DNA from: Calycina herbarum
Lineage: Eukaryota; Ascomycota; Leotiomycetes; Helotiales; Pezizellaceae
Assembly: GCA_001414485.1 (NCBI GenBank)
Contig: LLEY01000035.1
Span: 124,001 to 188,000 of the forward strand
Reading direction: 5' to 3'
DNA: 64,000 nucleotides
The notes under the pieces are model-generated. The model saw nothing but the letters and a program-made list of their open reading frames with translations. It was not told the origin of the DNA and did no database searches. The first letter of the stretch is position 1; each line of letters opens with the position of its first letter. Positions 42,882-53,734 of this stretch are shown piece after piece. The position numbers were made by a program, and so were the translations under genes.

Positions 42882-45707
42882 CTCTTCCATGGTGCGTGAC
42901 AAAGCGGAGGGGAGTGCGAGATTCTGTGTTGTTGGGCTGGGATGACGTATGATGTCTCATGGCCTTTTCGCTTTTTCTTTTTTGCTTTCTCGCGTGGTCT
43001 TGTGGAACTTGAACTCGGGATTGCTTTTTGGGACACTCGACACTTCTGTTTGCTGTCTTGCATTCCTACTCGTATCCTTCATCCTGGAACGGTGTCGAAA
43101 ACGGCGTTTGCTCTTCTCATTTCTTTTTTTCCTTGCTCTTTTTTCGTTGCAGCCAATTATTCCCCAGCGGCATTTGTTTCGTTGTCAAGAGAGGTGTTGA
43201 TTCGACTTGATGGTAGCACTTGCTGAGCATGTTTTGTGTATAATCTTAGTGTTGAGCTTCGTGTTTGCTTGATGGATGTGTTTTTCGTTGTTGTTCGTCG
43301 TTGCATTTTCGTGGTCTGGAAGGGTGGGCTTGCATTGGGATGGATGGATGGATGGGGGGTGGGTTTCGGGGGAGGGAATGATTTGGGGGATGGATGGGTT
43401 GCATAGGTCTTTGGAGTTTTATTTTTTGTGGTGGATTTTTCGATTACTTGTTAAGATGGGGAGGAAAAAGGAGGAGAGAGAATTGAGGGCGTGATGGTGG
43501 TGGTGGTGAATGGATGTTGTGTTGCGATGATTGTAGCCTTTTTCATGAGTGTCCGGACATGGCTTTACGGTGCTTGCGGGTCAACTTTTACTTACTCTCT
43601 CTCTCTCTTTTGGGAAGAGATGTATGGAGATTTGTTAGGGTATAATGATGAGAATGAGATGTTGAATTATTTATGAAGTGAAGAGTTTGAGTGAAGTGAT
43701 GAAATTTTGAAAGTTGAAGTAGTGAAAATCTTGGGGTGTTTGTGTCATTGGGAGAGTACGTCAACACTATTAGTGATCTGAGGTTCCACAATAGTATGTG
43801 ATAAGAGGAAGCTAGGAGGGAGGAGGGAATTGTCTTTCTCTTCTCCCCCTTTTCCTCGCCTCTTTTTCGCTTATCCGTCCTTGTGGGGTTTTCAAGAAGT
43901 GCCTCTCGGTCCTTGGATGCTAGGTTGGAGAAGGCAGTATGCTAGGTTGGATAAGGTAGTACAAGCCTTTCTACTTTTCGCTATTCCAGTTTACCTATAA
44001 ACAGCGCACTCTACAAAATACTGGGCTATTTATAGGTAGTATAGGAATTGCAAGTTCAAAAGGGGTACAGCGACTCGTGGGATATTTGGGAATAAGAGGG
44101 TTTGTGAAAGGTGTTGTTATATTTCTATATATCTAACTATCTGTAGAGATCCTACTAATAGCCCTTTTGAAAACTCGAAAGTGGGGATTTGTGGGTTACC
44201 TAGATATCGCACTACTTTGGAGAGGTAATACTATTCATAGCCTGAGGCTTATAAATAAGCTCTCGTTAGAGGCGAAAGCACTCGTAATCGCGATTAGATT
44301 TTCTCACGCCTAAAATATTATGGTGGGTGTAGGTGACTTGGTTGTGTTACCTAGGGCATACTACCTAAAATCTAAAAACATCGTCGCAATGATCGAAACT
44401 CTCCTTGTTAAACTACCATTAGCAAACACATACCAGCACAATATCACGACACAAGAGCCCTTGTCGTTCTCCAAAGTTTGTTGCCAGCTGACATATTGGT
44501 ATCTTGGTGTAAATCAGGCTATTAGTTCACCTATTCTTGGAGGCTTGGATTATGATTCACGATTTTTTTCGGGGTATGAATTTTTGTGTAACCCTCGTTT
44601 TTTGGCCCTGAACTCTTGTTGAGTAAGCCACGAGTAATCCACAAGTAAGCTGCAAGAGGGTTAGTGGCCAAAACGATAGTTCCCAATAAGCCATGAAATA
44701 GCGAGTAAACTATTATGAGCTTTGGGAGTTGCGAAGAAGCCGTAGCCAGCAGTAACCCGCCTGTAAGCCATCAAAAGGGCGAGTAAGCTACATGAAATTT
44801 GGGGGCCAAAAATATGTTTGTGATTAACTTATAAGACAATCCGGCATGACTCTTTCAGAGCTATGCAATCCCATAACGAAGTTTACCCAATCTAAATCCG
44901 CGCATTGTGGTTCATTAAAGGTGCGTCTACCTCAGAGAAGTCGCGACGCAACAAATGACCTCGGGGATATGGTGATTCAATATTGCGTCGTCACTACCTG
45001 ACAGATTAACTGTGCTTCCGACCGGTGGTACTTGTGCAAATAATTATCTATGTGAAGGTTGGTGAGTGGGTTGGCCTCTACGAAAATGTGCCCGACGCAA
45101 CCAAAAGTATGGAGAATAGAGCACTACGCTGTAATGTCCTATAATAGTGCCCCGAAGACGCAATCTGGCGCAAGTGCCGTATTTCAGAAGACCCTCGCTT
45201 ACCCCTATGCTTCAGGGGCACTGGTAGGGAAGTAATTTTACAGAGAGGTGGGGCCCGTGCTGTCACCAAAATAACGAGATACAATTTTGAGATATACATG
45301 GCTTAGCGTAACAGGGTCTCAAAAATATACAAAAAATATGTATAGAGGTGGATTCGATTAATAGATATCATTTGTGGTTTTACGAAGGCTTAAATGCTAC
45401 GTTGTTGTGTAATATTACCCTAAACCCAGGGGTGGATTTATATCGTTCATAGTAGTCTCGCCACCTCTTTTGTCCATTACATAGCAGATGGCGAATCAGA
45501 AGTATTCGGGTCACTTTATAGGGTCTAGTACCCTGTATTATTCTTTCTTTTGGCCGCGTCCTACGCATTTGGGGGGAAATACCAAATTTATTCTCTGATT
45601 AACTAGTAAGACCCCACTTTCACTAACTATCGTACCTCACTATACTGATATAATATGACATAATAAATTAAGCAAGTGAAAATGCCTTCCAGTTGAACCA
45701 CATTGAA
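42882..45707. repeat. 2.8-kb gene-poor stretch with degenerate short repeats
   Basis: 42882-43680 is the 3' flank of the repressor gene, with GATGGATG repeats near 43340-43400. 43900-44350 holds GGTTACC/TTACCTA units and TATTTATAGGTAGT-like inverted pieces resembling those at 5.46-5.72 kb. 44620-44790 holds loosely repeated GAGTAAGCCA/CAAGTAAGCT units about 11-12 nt long. A 62-codon basic frame at 45380-45568 (minus) has no recognised family. No gene is accepted. Confidence 0.45.
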
Positions 45708-46752
45708 TCAATCATTTCTATTAATATCTGGTTCACCAGTCTCCTCATCCTTATGTATATTATCTCTATGTGACTTCCAATGGTCTTTCCTCTTAAAGCC
45801 ATCCCATTTTCGTTTCCTCCCAAGTCGTGATTGGCTGTAGGAAGGTTAGTCTGTAGGATTTATTTGATTTGAAATTGGGGTTTGATCGTAACTTCCATTC
45901 AAACTTGGGAGGTTTAAGTGAACGCTCGTCATGAGACATACCTACACAATGGGTCTTGACAGAAGAACCGCTGGCCCGCCTGCTCCCCGTGTTGTCTTGA
46001 CCGAAGGTGGTTCCTCAAAGCCTTTTGAGATGCGAACCCTTTTTGGTTGTAAAGACACTCTGGATGGGGGCACTTTATCTTGCGGGTGTGGGTACGGTTG
46101 TGTTGCCTATGGAGAGGTCAGTTTATGGTGTTAGGATATTATCTGACAAGAGTGAGACCAAGTAGCTTTCATTGTTCTAGCTCCGAAGAAGAATTCGGGC
46201 AATTAATCGAAAACCAAGGAACAAGCAAATTGGTTGTTCGAGAGTTCTAGGACAACTGTAGTGATTGTTCTCAAAATACACTAGAAAGCTGGAACAACGA
46301 GATTTATTATGTACCCCTGTTACAGTCTACGTTGAGGTGACCTCTGAAAAGGTGGAATCAATTACTTACGTCAGTTGGGTCTTGGTTGAGAAATGTTTGC
46401 CGCAGACTTGATATCTGCATGGGAACGGGTTTGCTTGTTTATTGGGATCATTTCGGTGGAGCGTGGAAATGCCGTAATCCAAAGTACCGGTTTGTGGGGA
46501 GGGCTCAAGGGGAAATGAGGTTTTGTCGGGCGACATATTGAGGGCTGATAATGGAGTATTGAAGTCCATATCGAAGGCAGAAAATGCAAAATTGTCGAAA
46601 ACTCCATCGTCCCGCATATCGAATGAAGAAAACTCTTTAGGATCCAGTCCGTAGTTTCCGTCAAGAACATTCTCATCAGTTTCTCCTGGGAGATGTCCAG
46701 ACTCCTCCCAGGGGGTCAGTAATGCAGTCGTACAGCCATATTCCAGTTCATC
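45708..46752 (-). CDS. C2H2 zinc-finger transcription factor (C-terminal exons)
   Basis: Three exons (46752-46370, 46106-45942, 45834-45708) give 224 in-frame residues. The first begins after a CTGTAG acceptor with DELEYGCTTALLTPWEESGH and carries an acidic region. Fingers then run across the splices: CRYQVCGKHFSTKTQLT-QHNRTH with the linker TRKIK, CPHPECLYNQKGFASQKALR to H...H, and CQDPLC-SQSRLGRKRKWDGF to KDHWKSHRDNIH. The protein ends EPDINRND. The layout (few fingers at the very C-terminus after an acidic N-terminal half) is common in ascomycete transcription factors of unknown target. The 263-nt intron at 46107-46369 is long and holds repeat DNA. The N-terminal part is displaced or lost by the insertion upstream, so the gene may not be functional. 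Confidence 0.6.
46190..46315. repeat. Decayed MITE piece inside an intron
   Basis: Lies within the 46107-46369 intron of the C2H2 gene. AGAAAGCTGGAACAACGAG matches AGAAAGTTGGAACAACGAG of the 20042-20439 element, and GAGTTCTAGGACAACTGTAG resembles its TTTCTAGGACAATTAAAG part. No terminal repeats are left. Confidence 0.45.
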
Positions 46753-47381
46753 CTACAGATGTGGTCTGTTAAAATCGGGGGAAAATATTTCTATAACTTT
46801 GGGTATATATGAATACAATACAACCAAACGGTAGAGGAGTATTATAAGTAGATAATAGGTTAATTTATATAGTAAAGTATCTATATCTATTATAGCTTTT
46901 AATTCTATAGAGTGGTTGTTATATAATTAGTATTCTATACATTGCGCGATACGCCCTATTCTACGAGACTTCTCCTTATAACGTAACAACCGCTCTATAG
47001 AATTAAAAGCTTTGAAAGGAGCAGATACTTTACTACTTAATAAAACTTTCAATTTAGTTAGAATAGTAGTCCGAAGCGTGGTTACACTACAACTCTACGT
47101 GCTTATAAGAAATAAACCAAAGTTCGTAACTCGATATACCTAATTTTCTAAGACTTCTGCTTACTATATAACAACTACTCTATAGAATTAAAAGATATAA
47201 GAGGAGTAGATAGTTTACTACTTAATACAACTTTCTATCTAGTTAGAATAGTAACCCAAAGTGTAGTTGCACTATAGTTCTATACGCTCGTAAATCGTAT
47301 CGGTTAGGATTTTTCACGATTTCAAAAAGTCACTATTTTACGCACATACCACATCTGTAGGATGAACTAGAATATGGCTGT
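46732..47381. mobile_element. 650-bp insertion bounded by a 34-bp inverted repeat, AT-rich interior
   Basis: ACAGCCATATTCCAGTTCAT and the 14 bases after it (46732-46765) recur inverted at 47348-47381 with one C/T difference. Between them the DNA is AT-rich and itself repeated: a ~145-bp unit containing CTCTATAGAATTAAAAG occurs at about 46965-47115, again about 180 bp downstream at 47145-47295, and partly inverted at about 46845-46945. Many of the differences between copies are C/T or G/A, as expected from RIP. No protein remnant seen. The left inverted-repeat copy is also coding sequence of the C2H2 gene (its DELEYGC start). Confidence 0.55.
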
Positions 47382-47960
47382 ATTCGTCGAGGCGGGAAGC
47401 TGGGGGGAAAGTGTAAAGTTGTGTGGAGATATTGAAGTTTGAGAATGATCCACTTCCAATTGTTTAGAACCTCGTCCCAGAGCGTTTGGTTCAACAAGAT
47501 GTGGTGTATCATGAATACATTCGTTCCCCAGGGAATGATATCTTTCATGATCCGTTTTGTCATCCAAGTTACAAGTTACCGGAACTACATCAAGATGATT
47601 AAACCCGATTCCAAAGTTCATCTCAGATGTCGGCGTAGGCGTGGAGAGGTGGTATTGGCCAACAATTTCATGAAATGAATCATGCTGACGTTGTTGTGTA
47701 TTCAGCACTTCAGAAGCTACAAAGTGCTTCTCGCTTCCTGAATCCGTTGAGGTCCGATTGCTATTTGAGAGGCTGCATTCTGCCGTTGTCTGTGAGAATT
47801 CCTCCTCGTCAAATGTGAGTGCAAATGGCCACAACCCAATACCAAAGGTGGGGGAAAACGTCGTTCGGGTTGTACGATGGGGTTCCCCATAGTTATGGTA
47901 GCCAGCCGTAGCGATATTGGAAAGGCATGTTCCTCTGCCGACGGTGACTCGTTCAACGTT
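47367..47960 (-). other. Candidate N-terminal exon of the disrupted C2H2 factor
   Basis: Reads on the minus strand as protein-like, low-complexity sequence of transcription-factor character: FSPTFGIGLWPFALTFDEEE, SNSNRTSTDSGSEKHF, YHLSTPTPTSEMNF, SISPHNFTLSPQLPASTNTA. It stays open to TAG at about 47369, inside the inverted repeat. A second frame over 47835-47990 is also open, and an acceptor-like TTTCGCAG stands near 48034. I could not define its start or join it to the finger exons, presumably because the 650-bp insertion lies between. Confidence 0.35.
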
Positions 47961-48041
47961 GTCGGATGTATAGGCTTTGTGTGCTTCCCAGACCCTCCCG
48001 GTCGTATCTGATTACTGGTACATTGCTGCGAAATGAGATTC

Positions 48042-48062
48042 CTCGCGGACTATGTCCGCGAG
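48042..48062. repeat. Perfect 9-bp-arm palindrome
   Basis: CTCGCGGAC-TAT-GTCCGCGAG. It contains CGG and CCG as inverted triplets seven bases apart, the arrangement used by many fungal Zn2Cys6 regulators. It lies just upstream of the C2H2 candidate exon. Could equally be a chance hairpin. Confidence 0.5.
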
Positions 48063-48238
48063 TAGAAGCTCTCGTGGGCTATAGTAAGGTGTTAGATGAA
48101 ACTTAAACACTTTAAAGCCAAACTATCGAATTATACGTACCTCGATAAGATTGGTTTGCTTGAGGCTAGTCCTAGTGCAGGAAAAACGCAAAGAGAGAGT
48201 CACCCTTCGCAAAAAGCGATGGGAAGAGGGAAGAAGCG

Positions 48239-48382
48239 ATGACGAAAAGATCAGTCGGGTCAAAAGCCCCCTTAAGCGCCCCTACCATGATTAAACGAAA
48301 GGTCACCATGGATGATGTGGTGGCTGAGTTGAACCTATCGGGAGTTCCGCTTCGCAGCCTGCTTCAAGAAGGTATTTTCTGA
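48239..48382 (+). other. Small ORF ending at a decayed MITE edge
   Basis: A 47-codon frame starting MTKRSVGSKAPLSAPTMIKR and ending VPLRSLLQEGIF. A MITE-like sequence (AAAGCGGCAGTC, as at 20042) begins two bases after its stop codon, at 48385. It looks like the N-terminal part of a basic protein cut off by the insertion, but it is too short to prove. Confidence 0.25.
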
Positions 48383-48384
48383 AC

Positions 48385-48520
48385 AAAGCGGCAGTCAAGA
48401 CTTAGAATTATTCTGGGCCTTGAGATACTCAATACTTCTGGGATAATTACCTAAAGTGACCAACTTATGTAAGAATGTTAGCACAACGAGAAAGCTATGA
48501 AGTGCCACTTGAATTATCCA
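48385..48520. repeat. Decayed copy of the 20042-type MITE
   Basis: Begins AAAGCGGCAGTC like the 20042 element and contains CTTCTGGGATAATTACCTAA and TGTTAGCACAACGAG, resembling its interior. The other end is not recognisable. Confidence 0.4.
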
Positions 48521-48774
48521 TAGCCAGATACTGCCTTACATCACGAAGCCGGGAAGACTTTGCACCGAAAGGGGACCTATCCACGTTTTATTTCCCCGAG
48601 CATGACAGTCAAGACGTCGAGCCTCATCGTTATTGAAGCGCAGTATTCGAACTTTCAAAGGTCCATATCGAAGACCTTTCTGCGAAGTCCTTATATCAAG
48701 CAGACTTCAGCAGGACTTGACCCATTTTATCAAAACTAATCTAAATCAGTATCGTGCCGCCTTTTTAAGCCGTC

Positions 48775-49397
48775 ATGCCCGCTGAATTGACTAGACCTGT
48801 TGGTGCAAGGATTACCAACAGTTCTGTATGCGCATACAATTATTCAGATTTAGAACAGCCAATGAAAAGTAAGCCCCTACCAAGTATCCTCGTGAGTCCT
48901 TAACAGACATAGGAACACCGACACAAACTGCACATATACAAAGTGGGTTCGAAATACAGAAGGAAGCTTCCTCGAATTATTGGCCCGGACTCATCGTCAT
49001 CGTTTTTATAATCCCAGCCACCGGTTTCATCACCTATTCGTATTGTCATCCAGAGCCTCACCACCCTTGGTCCCTCATCGCCGACACTATTATGCAGGTC
49101 GGCAGTATATCTCTCAACATAGTCCCATTACTCCATCGTGGCATCAAGATCGGATCAGCTCTCTTCGTGTATGTTTTCTTGCTGGTATTGTGCTGCTTGA
49201 TAATTGCTAGTTGCTGGATATTGTGGAACAACGAGATGTATGAGTTGAGCGACGATTTTATGTTTGCAAGCAATGTAGTTCTTTTCGTTGCTGTCGCACA
49301 GTTTTTGTCCGGTTCCCAGGAGCCATCGTTCATGATGAGAAAGGCTTGTGGAGGCTATTGTGGCTGGAGAATGGAACTAGGAGACATGCAGTGCTGA
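48775..49397 (+). CDS. Hypothetical four-helix membrane protein
   Basis: Two exons (48775-48868 and 48913-49397, 44-nt intron) give 192 residues. The start MPAELTRPVGARITNSSVCA is hydrophilic. Membrane segments follow: YWPGLIVIVFIIPATGFITY, a weaker one around SISLNIVPLL, ALFVYVFLLVLCCLIIASCW and NVVLFVAVAQFL. The C-terminus is Cys-rich (KACGGYCGWRMELGDMQC). I do not recognise the family. Similar short tetra-span proteins occur in many ascomycetes without known function. The splice restores a single frame from an ATG with no stop, which argues for a real gene. No neighbour suggests a role. Confidence 0.55.
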
Positions 49398-49937
49398 ATG
49401 GACAAGCTTGAAGCACTGGAACGCAGGAAAACGTGTCGGCAAAGTGTATGGAGGAGAAAGAATTAATTTATTAATTGATGAATTCAACGCTCCGGTTAAA
49501 AGCAACGTAAAATAGTCGTAGTGTTGAGCTTATTTTCACAAGTTTTTTCTACCTCGAGGCTAAGCGAGATACGACGACTGATTAATTCTTTTGCTGCCTC
49601 GTACTAAGATTTTGAGATAAGTTACCCCTCAATTTCTTCCCCACACCAATTTCAATTCTGAAATTTTCGCATCCTTTTCTTCGGCGCGCTTAGGACATGG
49701 CGCGTGGCGTGTTACAGAAGGCAAGACGGGCTTACACCCCTGGGAAACACCCAATAACAGGATGGCCACCGCGGAGCCTAGTTTATGCCCTGGCGCTAAA
49801 AGCACAGCCCAGAAATCGAATCCCCCCTTTGGAAGATGCAATATTGTATATTATTGACGGGGTTCGATTATGTATATTAATTGAAGCATACATTCCTCAC
49901 CCTCAGAACCGGAGTACTAAATCAAGTATCCTGCAGC
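49398..49937. other. Intergenic, nothing recognised
   Basis: No conserved frame. The frame at 49697-49937 runs into the next locus in another phase and has no family features. Confidence 0.35.
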
Positions 49938-51137
49938 ATGGCCACTAGGCAATTTAACAGATCTCGGAGAGAAGATATTCATGGAAAGATCCTTTCTAAG
50001 GCCGTGGGAATTCTCTGGAATTTTGAAGCACCAACAAGATCCGTAGGGACTCAGACTGAGGGACCTAGAACATCATTTTTCACCCGTCACAGTTTGTACT
50101 ACGTCGAGTGTCCTACAAGCACGGATGATAAAGACACTGAGTTTCTCGTCACCGACGTACAAGATAAACAATGCGACAATAAAGTGTTAAACGCTATAGG
50201 AGAAAAAGAAGACAGGGAACCTAATCTTGACTTGCCAAATGTCAAAGATTTGCGCGAATTAAACTCCTCCTTGGGAACGCAGAAGCCAGCAACCAATTCC
50301 GACGACGAGAATGGCTTTCCAGCAAAGGAGCGACACCCGCTTCTGGCGTCTTTGCCACCTGAAGTTTTGACTCGGGTAGTAGAACTTTTGAACCACAAAT
50401 CTCAAATCCGCCTATCACAAACATGCAACAAATTTTGATACCTTTTCGATATCACACAAAAAAGTTTGGAAACAGAGATCAAAGCGATTCAAATGCAAGA
50501 TCATCTCCCCTGCTTCAAATGCAACAGAGTACTCCCTCGAAGTCGATTCGCGGAGAAACAACGAAGTGGAAAGTACTTACCTGGACACACGAGAGCGGGG
50601 GATCGGTACTGTCTCTGGTGTGGAATCAAGCTAAAGATTTTCAAACCTGGGAACGTAATCCGTATATGGTAGTATGACTTCCATTTTTGTGGAGGATGTC
50701 ATTTTCCAGTGCTAGGGTCGCGCTGCTCCAAATGCAACAAATGTGGGATGTGCCTCGGTGCGAACGCAAGAAATCCTATTCAGACATCAAAGTGCCCTGT
50801 TTGCAAGACAAGGACAGCCCGCAGACCAGCAATTGGAGATGTCAACTACCTGACAGAACGTCTTCACAAATTGGTTTTTGATGTTGAGAAAGAGACAACA
50901 GCTCGGGTACTTGGCTGCGAGAACATTTCGTCTATTCCTGCAGTACGACACCCAATGGACTTTGTTTGCGAGTATCGTCAATTATTTTTTGTTCCAAGTC
51001 TTTTGCCATATGGGTCTATGTCTGTAGTCAGGTTGGAGAATGACTTTACTCGCCAGGACGCCTCAAAAGTTGCTGAATACGTCACACCTCTGGGCAGGAA
51101 GATACATTTTCTTCTCGTTGCGGTTGGTTTGAAGTAG
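49938..51137 (+). pseudogene. F-box protein gene with two in-frame stops
   Basis: One frame of 400 codons from ATG at 49938 to TAG at 51135-51137, broken only by TGA at 50436-50438 and TAG at 50670-50672. The F-box is LLASLPPEVLTRVVELLNHK and then SQIRLSQTCNKF, directly before the first stop. After it come Cys pairs of a zinc-binding type (CFKCNRVLPRSRF, YCLWCGIKLKIFKPG). After the second stop come FHFCGGCHFPVLGSRCSKCN and GMCLGANARNP, CPVCKTRTA. F-box proteins bring substrates to SCF ubiquitin ligases. The stop at 50436 sits where an aromatic residue usually follows the F-box, compatible with TGG to TGA. No intron that removes the stops keeps the Cys motifs. The downstream frame is otherwise intact, so inactivation seems recent. 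Confidence 0.7.
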
Positions 51138-51256
51138 TGGATACCTTGCAATCTTAATAATAGTGGGAAGTTGAAAATTTCGTTTCTAAATCTAATATTT
51201 CAGTTTCGCTTTCTATTTCTATCTTTCTCGGTCAATATCCAGTACCATAGCACCGT

Positions 51257-53640
51257 CTACCTCCCTCTTACCGCACCCCAGAAATCCAAGAAGAATCCTT
51301 TAGCTTCCCATAGCGGCAGGATGGCACAAGTACCCAACGTAAAGAACACCCAGATGAAACTGATAATGATCCATCCCAGGAAGAAGCCTTGACTGAAGAT
51401 GTAATGCGAGAGGAACATTGGGATGGGTATTATGATACTGCACGCGATTTGGTTAGTTTACTCCATGAAATGAGCGAGAAAGCGAGTGAAGAACGGACGA
51501 AGGGGGTGTGAAAGCAAAGGGGAAACAAACTCCATAATCAACGTCAAAACAACCGCCGCCGCAACCGCAAACCTAAAAGCCCCCTTCAAAAGTTTCGGAT
51601 CCTCCAAAATAGCCTTATCCTCTTTCTCCTCCCTCTCTTCCTCAATAATAATCTGTCCCTGTCCATGATCAATCCCCGCCTCATCAATATTCTTCTTCTC
51701 CATATCCCCAAGTACCCCATCAGACCCCGGTGTCGCATCGCCAGCAACCTCGCCATGGAATTCTCCCTCCTCACAGACCACGGCATTTATCCCGCGGGTG
51801 ATTTCCCAATCGAAATCATCCGGCTTAGCATAAGAAACACAAACTGTGATTATCAATCCCATCAAAACCGCCCCTAGATTTCCCGCGAGGGTAGGGTAGT
51901 TACCGCCCGTAGTAGTGATGGTCAATTTTCCGTAGTAAACCTTAGCAGTAACAAGCCAGGCTGTAAGTCCGGATGCTAGACCTCCCAAACAACCTGCGAT
52001 AGCACCATATTTACTTTGTTTCTTCCAGGTCACGGAGAACGCTGCTGGAAATACGGCGCCGCCTATTAGGAGACCCATGGTGAGGAATAGCCAGCCGAGA
52101 TCGATGCCGATTGCGTTCCAGATGCAGGCGAAGACTGCCATTACGACACCGAATAAAAGAATCATATAATGCGAAATGGCGATTAGTTGAGCGGGAGTGG
52201 CTTGGGGACGGATGTACATTTTGTAGATGTCGAAGGTTAGAATTGAGGAAACGGCGATAAGCTCGCTTGAGGATGAAGATGTCACTGCCATGAAGAGGGT
52301 TAATAGAAGTGCAATAGCACCGTGGTTGCCGAGAAGAGCGACGGCAGCAAATGGCGCGGAAAGACCGGATGAGATCTGGGAAGAACTCATGGGGTTAGGG
52401 TAAGTTGGATATGCTGGGTTGTTAGTTAATGCTACCGCTGCGAGGCCGAGTGTTGTTGCAAATCCGAAGGGGATGGCGAACCAAGCCATTCCTCCTAAGA
52501 TGTAAGCTCGGACAGCGGTGGTGGGACGGGATGCGATTGCTCTTTGCCAATACCCTTGGTCGAGGAAGACGGTTCCCATTCCGGAACACAGTTGAATGAC
52601 GCCGAACACAAGTCCAAAGTTGGATTTCAAGGTTAGATATGAGCCATCTTGGTTTCCCTCCACTGGTCGAAGTTTTGCTGCTTCGTGGAGGAGTTCAAAC
52701 ATTCTCTCAGATGAACCGATGAGATGGTTTGAGGTGTAGACGCTGAACATGAAATAAAGAATGATGATCATGACAATAAATGTGTGAGTGTAATCGCCTA
52801 ACAGGATTCTAGTATTAGCTCTCGTCCTCAATGCTAAGGTTGTAAAATGAACCTACACAAAAATGTAGCTCTCAAACCACCTAAAACCACATAAACACAA
52901 ACTCCAAGTGGAATCAGAAAGATAGCGGCATAAACATTCATTCCAGTTAGAGCAGTGACGACCGCACTGCCGCCAAGTAACAATTGACTAGCAACTAAAA
53001 TATTGCATAGTAACGCAAAGCAAATGAAGATGATGTGAGCAGTTGTTCCATAGCGTCTCTGTATGATTTCCAGAAAGGTGTGGCAGCGTGGTGCATTCTG
53101 CTTGACCTTACAAGCAAGAATAGCGAACATGAAAATTTGTACGGTCGCTCCAGCGGCATCTAAGTGTGTCAGTAGAGCAAGTGATCGTAGAATATATGGA
53201 ACTGACACTGAGATATATTAGCTAGTGTATAGATGATGAAGTCAGGTTACTTACCCAGAAAGGACCAGAAATGCCATAAGAATAAGCAACAGTACAACTC
53301 TGTAGAAGTGTAGCAGCCCATGTCCACGCAGAAACGATACCAGAGGCGATCAATCCAGATTTCACACTTCGACTAGCAGTGTTGAACTCTTCACTTCCTT
53401 TCGTAGAGTACTTGGTGTAGCGATTCTTTCCATCAAATTAGCAAAGAGAACCCAGACTGGGTTTGAGGTGGTGCTACTTACTTGAACATAAGATATTCCG
53501 GCCATGAGGATAGCAAAGAAGAACTAAATATGTTAGATTTTGTAGAGGCTGGGGTTATAATTTGTCCTTACCCCAATTCCAACAACAACCCCGTAGCCCG
53601 CACCCTGGGGAAGAGAAGGTGCAATCACGTCAGTAGCCAT
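51257..53640 (-). CDS. DUR3: Urea/H+ (Na+) symporter Dur3, sodium:solute symporter family
   Basis: Several exons. The N-terminus [20 protein letters not shown] continues after a splice as [14 protein letters not shown], then [20 protein letters not shown] and [20 protein letters not shown], the SSS-family start. Many membrane segments follow ([74 protein letters not shown]). An acidic loop with [12 protein letters not shown] precedes the last helices. An apparent stop at 51458 lies inside a 93-nt intron (51438-51530). Splicing it gives [20 protein letters not shown] and [14 protein letters not shown], ending GAVRGR at 51257, which matches the Dur3 C-terminus. Dur3 imports urea, and in yeast also polyamines, at the plasma membrane. 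GATA cores lie upstream. Confidence 0.88.
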
Positions 53641-53678
53641 GGCAGCAAAAGTAAAATAGTGTGATGATCAAGTTTGGG

Positions 53679-53734
53679 GATAACACCAGAAACATCGGGA
53701 TTGGGAGATATCCTTATATACTTATCCCCGATAA
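53679..53734. promoter_or_regulatory. Three GATA cores upstream of DUR3
   Basis: GATAA at 53679 and 53730 and TTATC at 53722, all within 100 bp of the DUR3 start codon. Fungal urea permease genes are activated by the nitrogen regulator AreA/Gln3 through GATA sites. Only the site at 53730 (CGATAAA) fits the HGATAR consensus fully. Confidence 0.45.

Noticed and set aside
45380..45568. 62-codon basic frame on the minus strand
   Set aside because: Protein-like at first sight but no known motif and it lies in repeat-rich DNA.
46345..46370. 26-nt intron that would continue the first zinc finger of the C2H2 gene
   Set aside because: Too short to splice; the 263-nt intron ending at 46107 restores a perfect C2H2 finger and linker.
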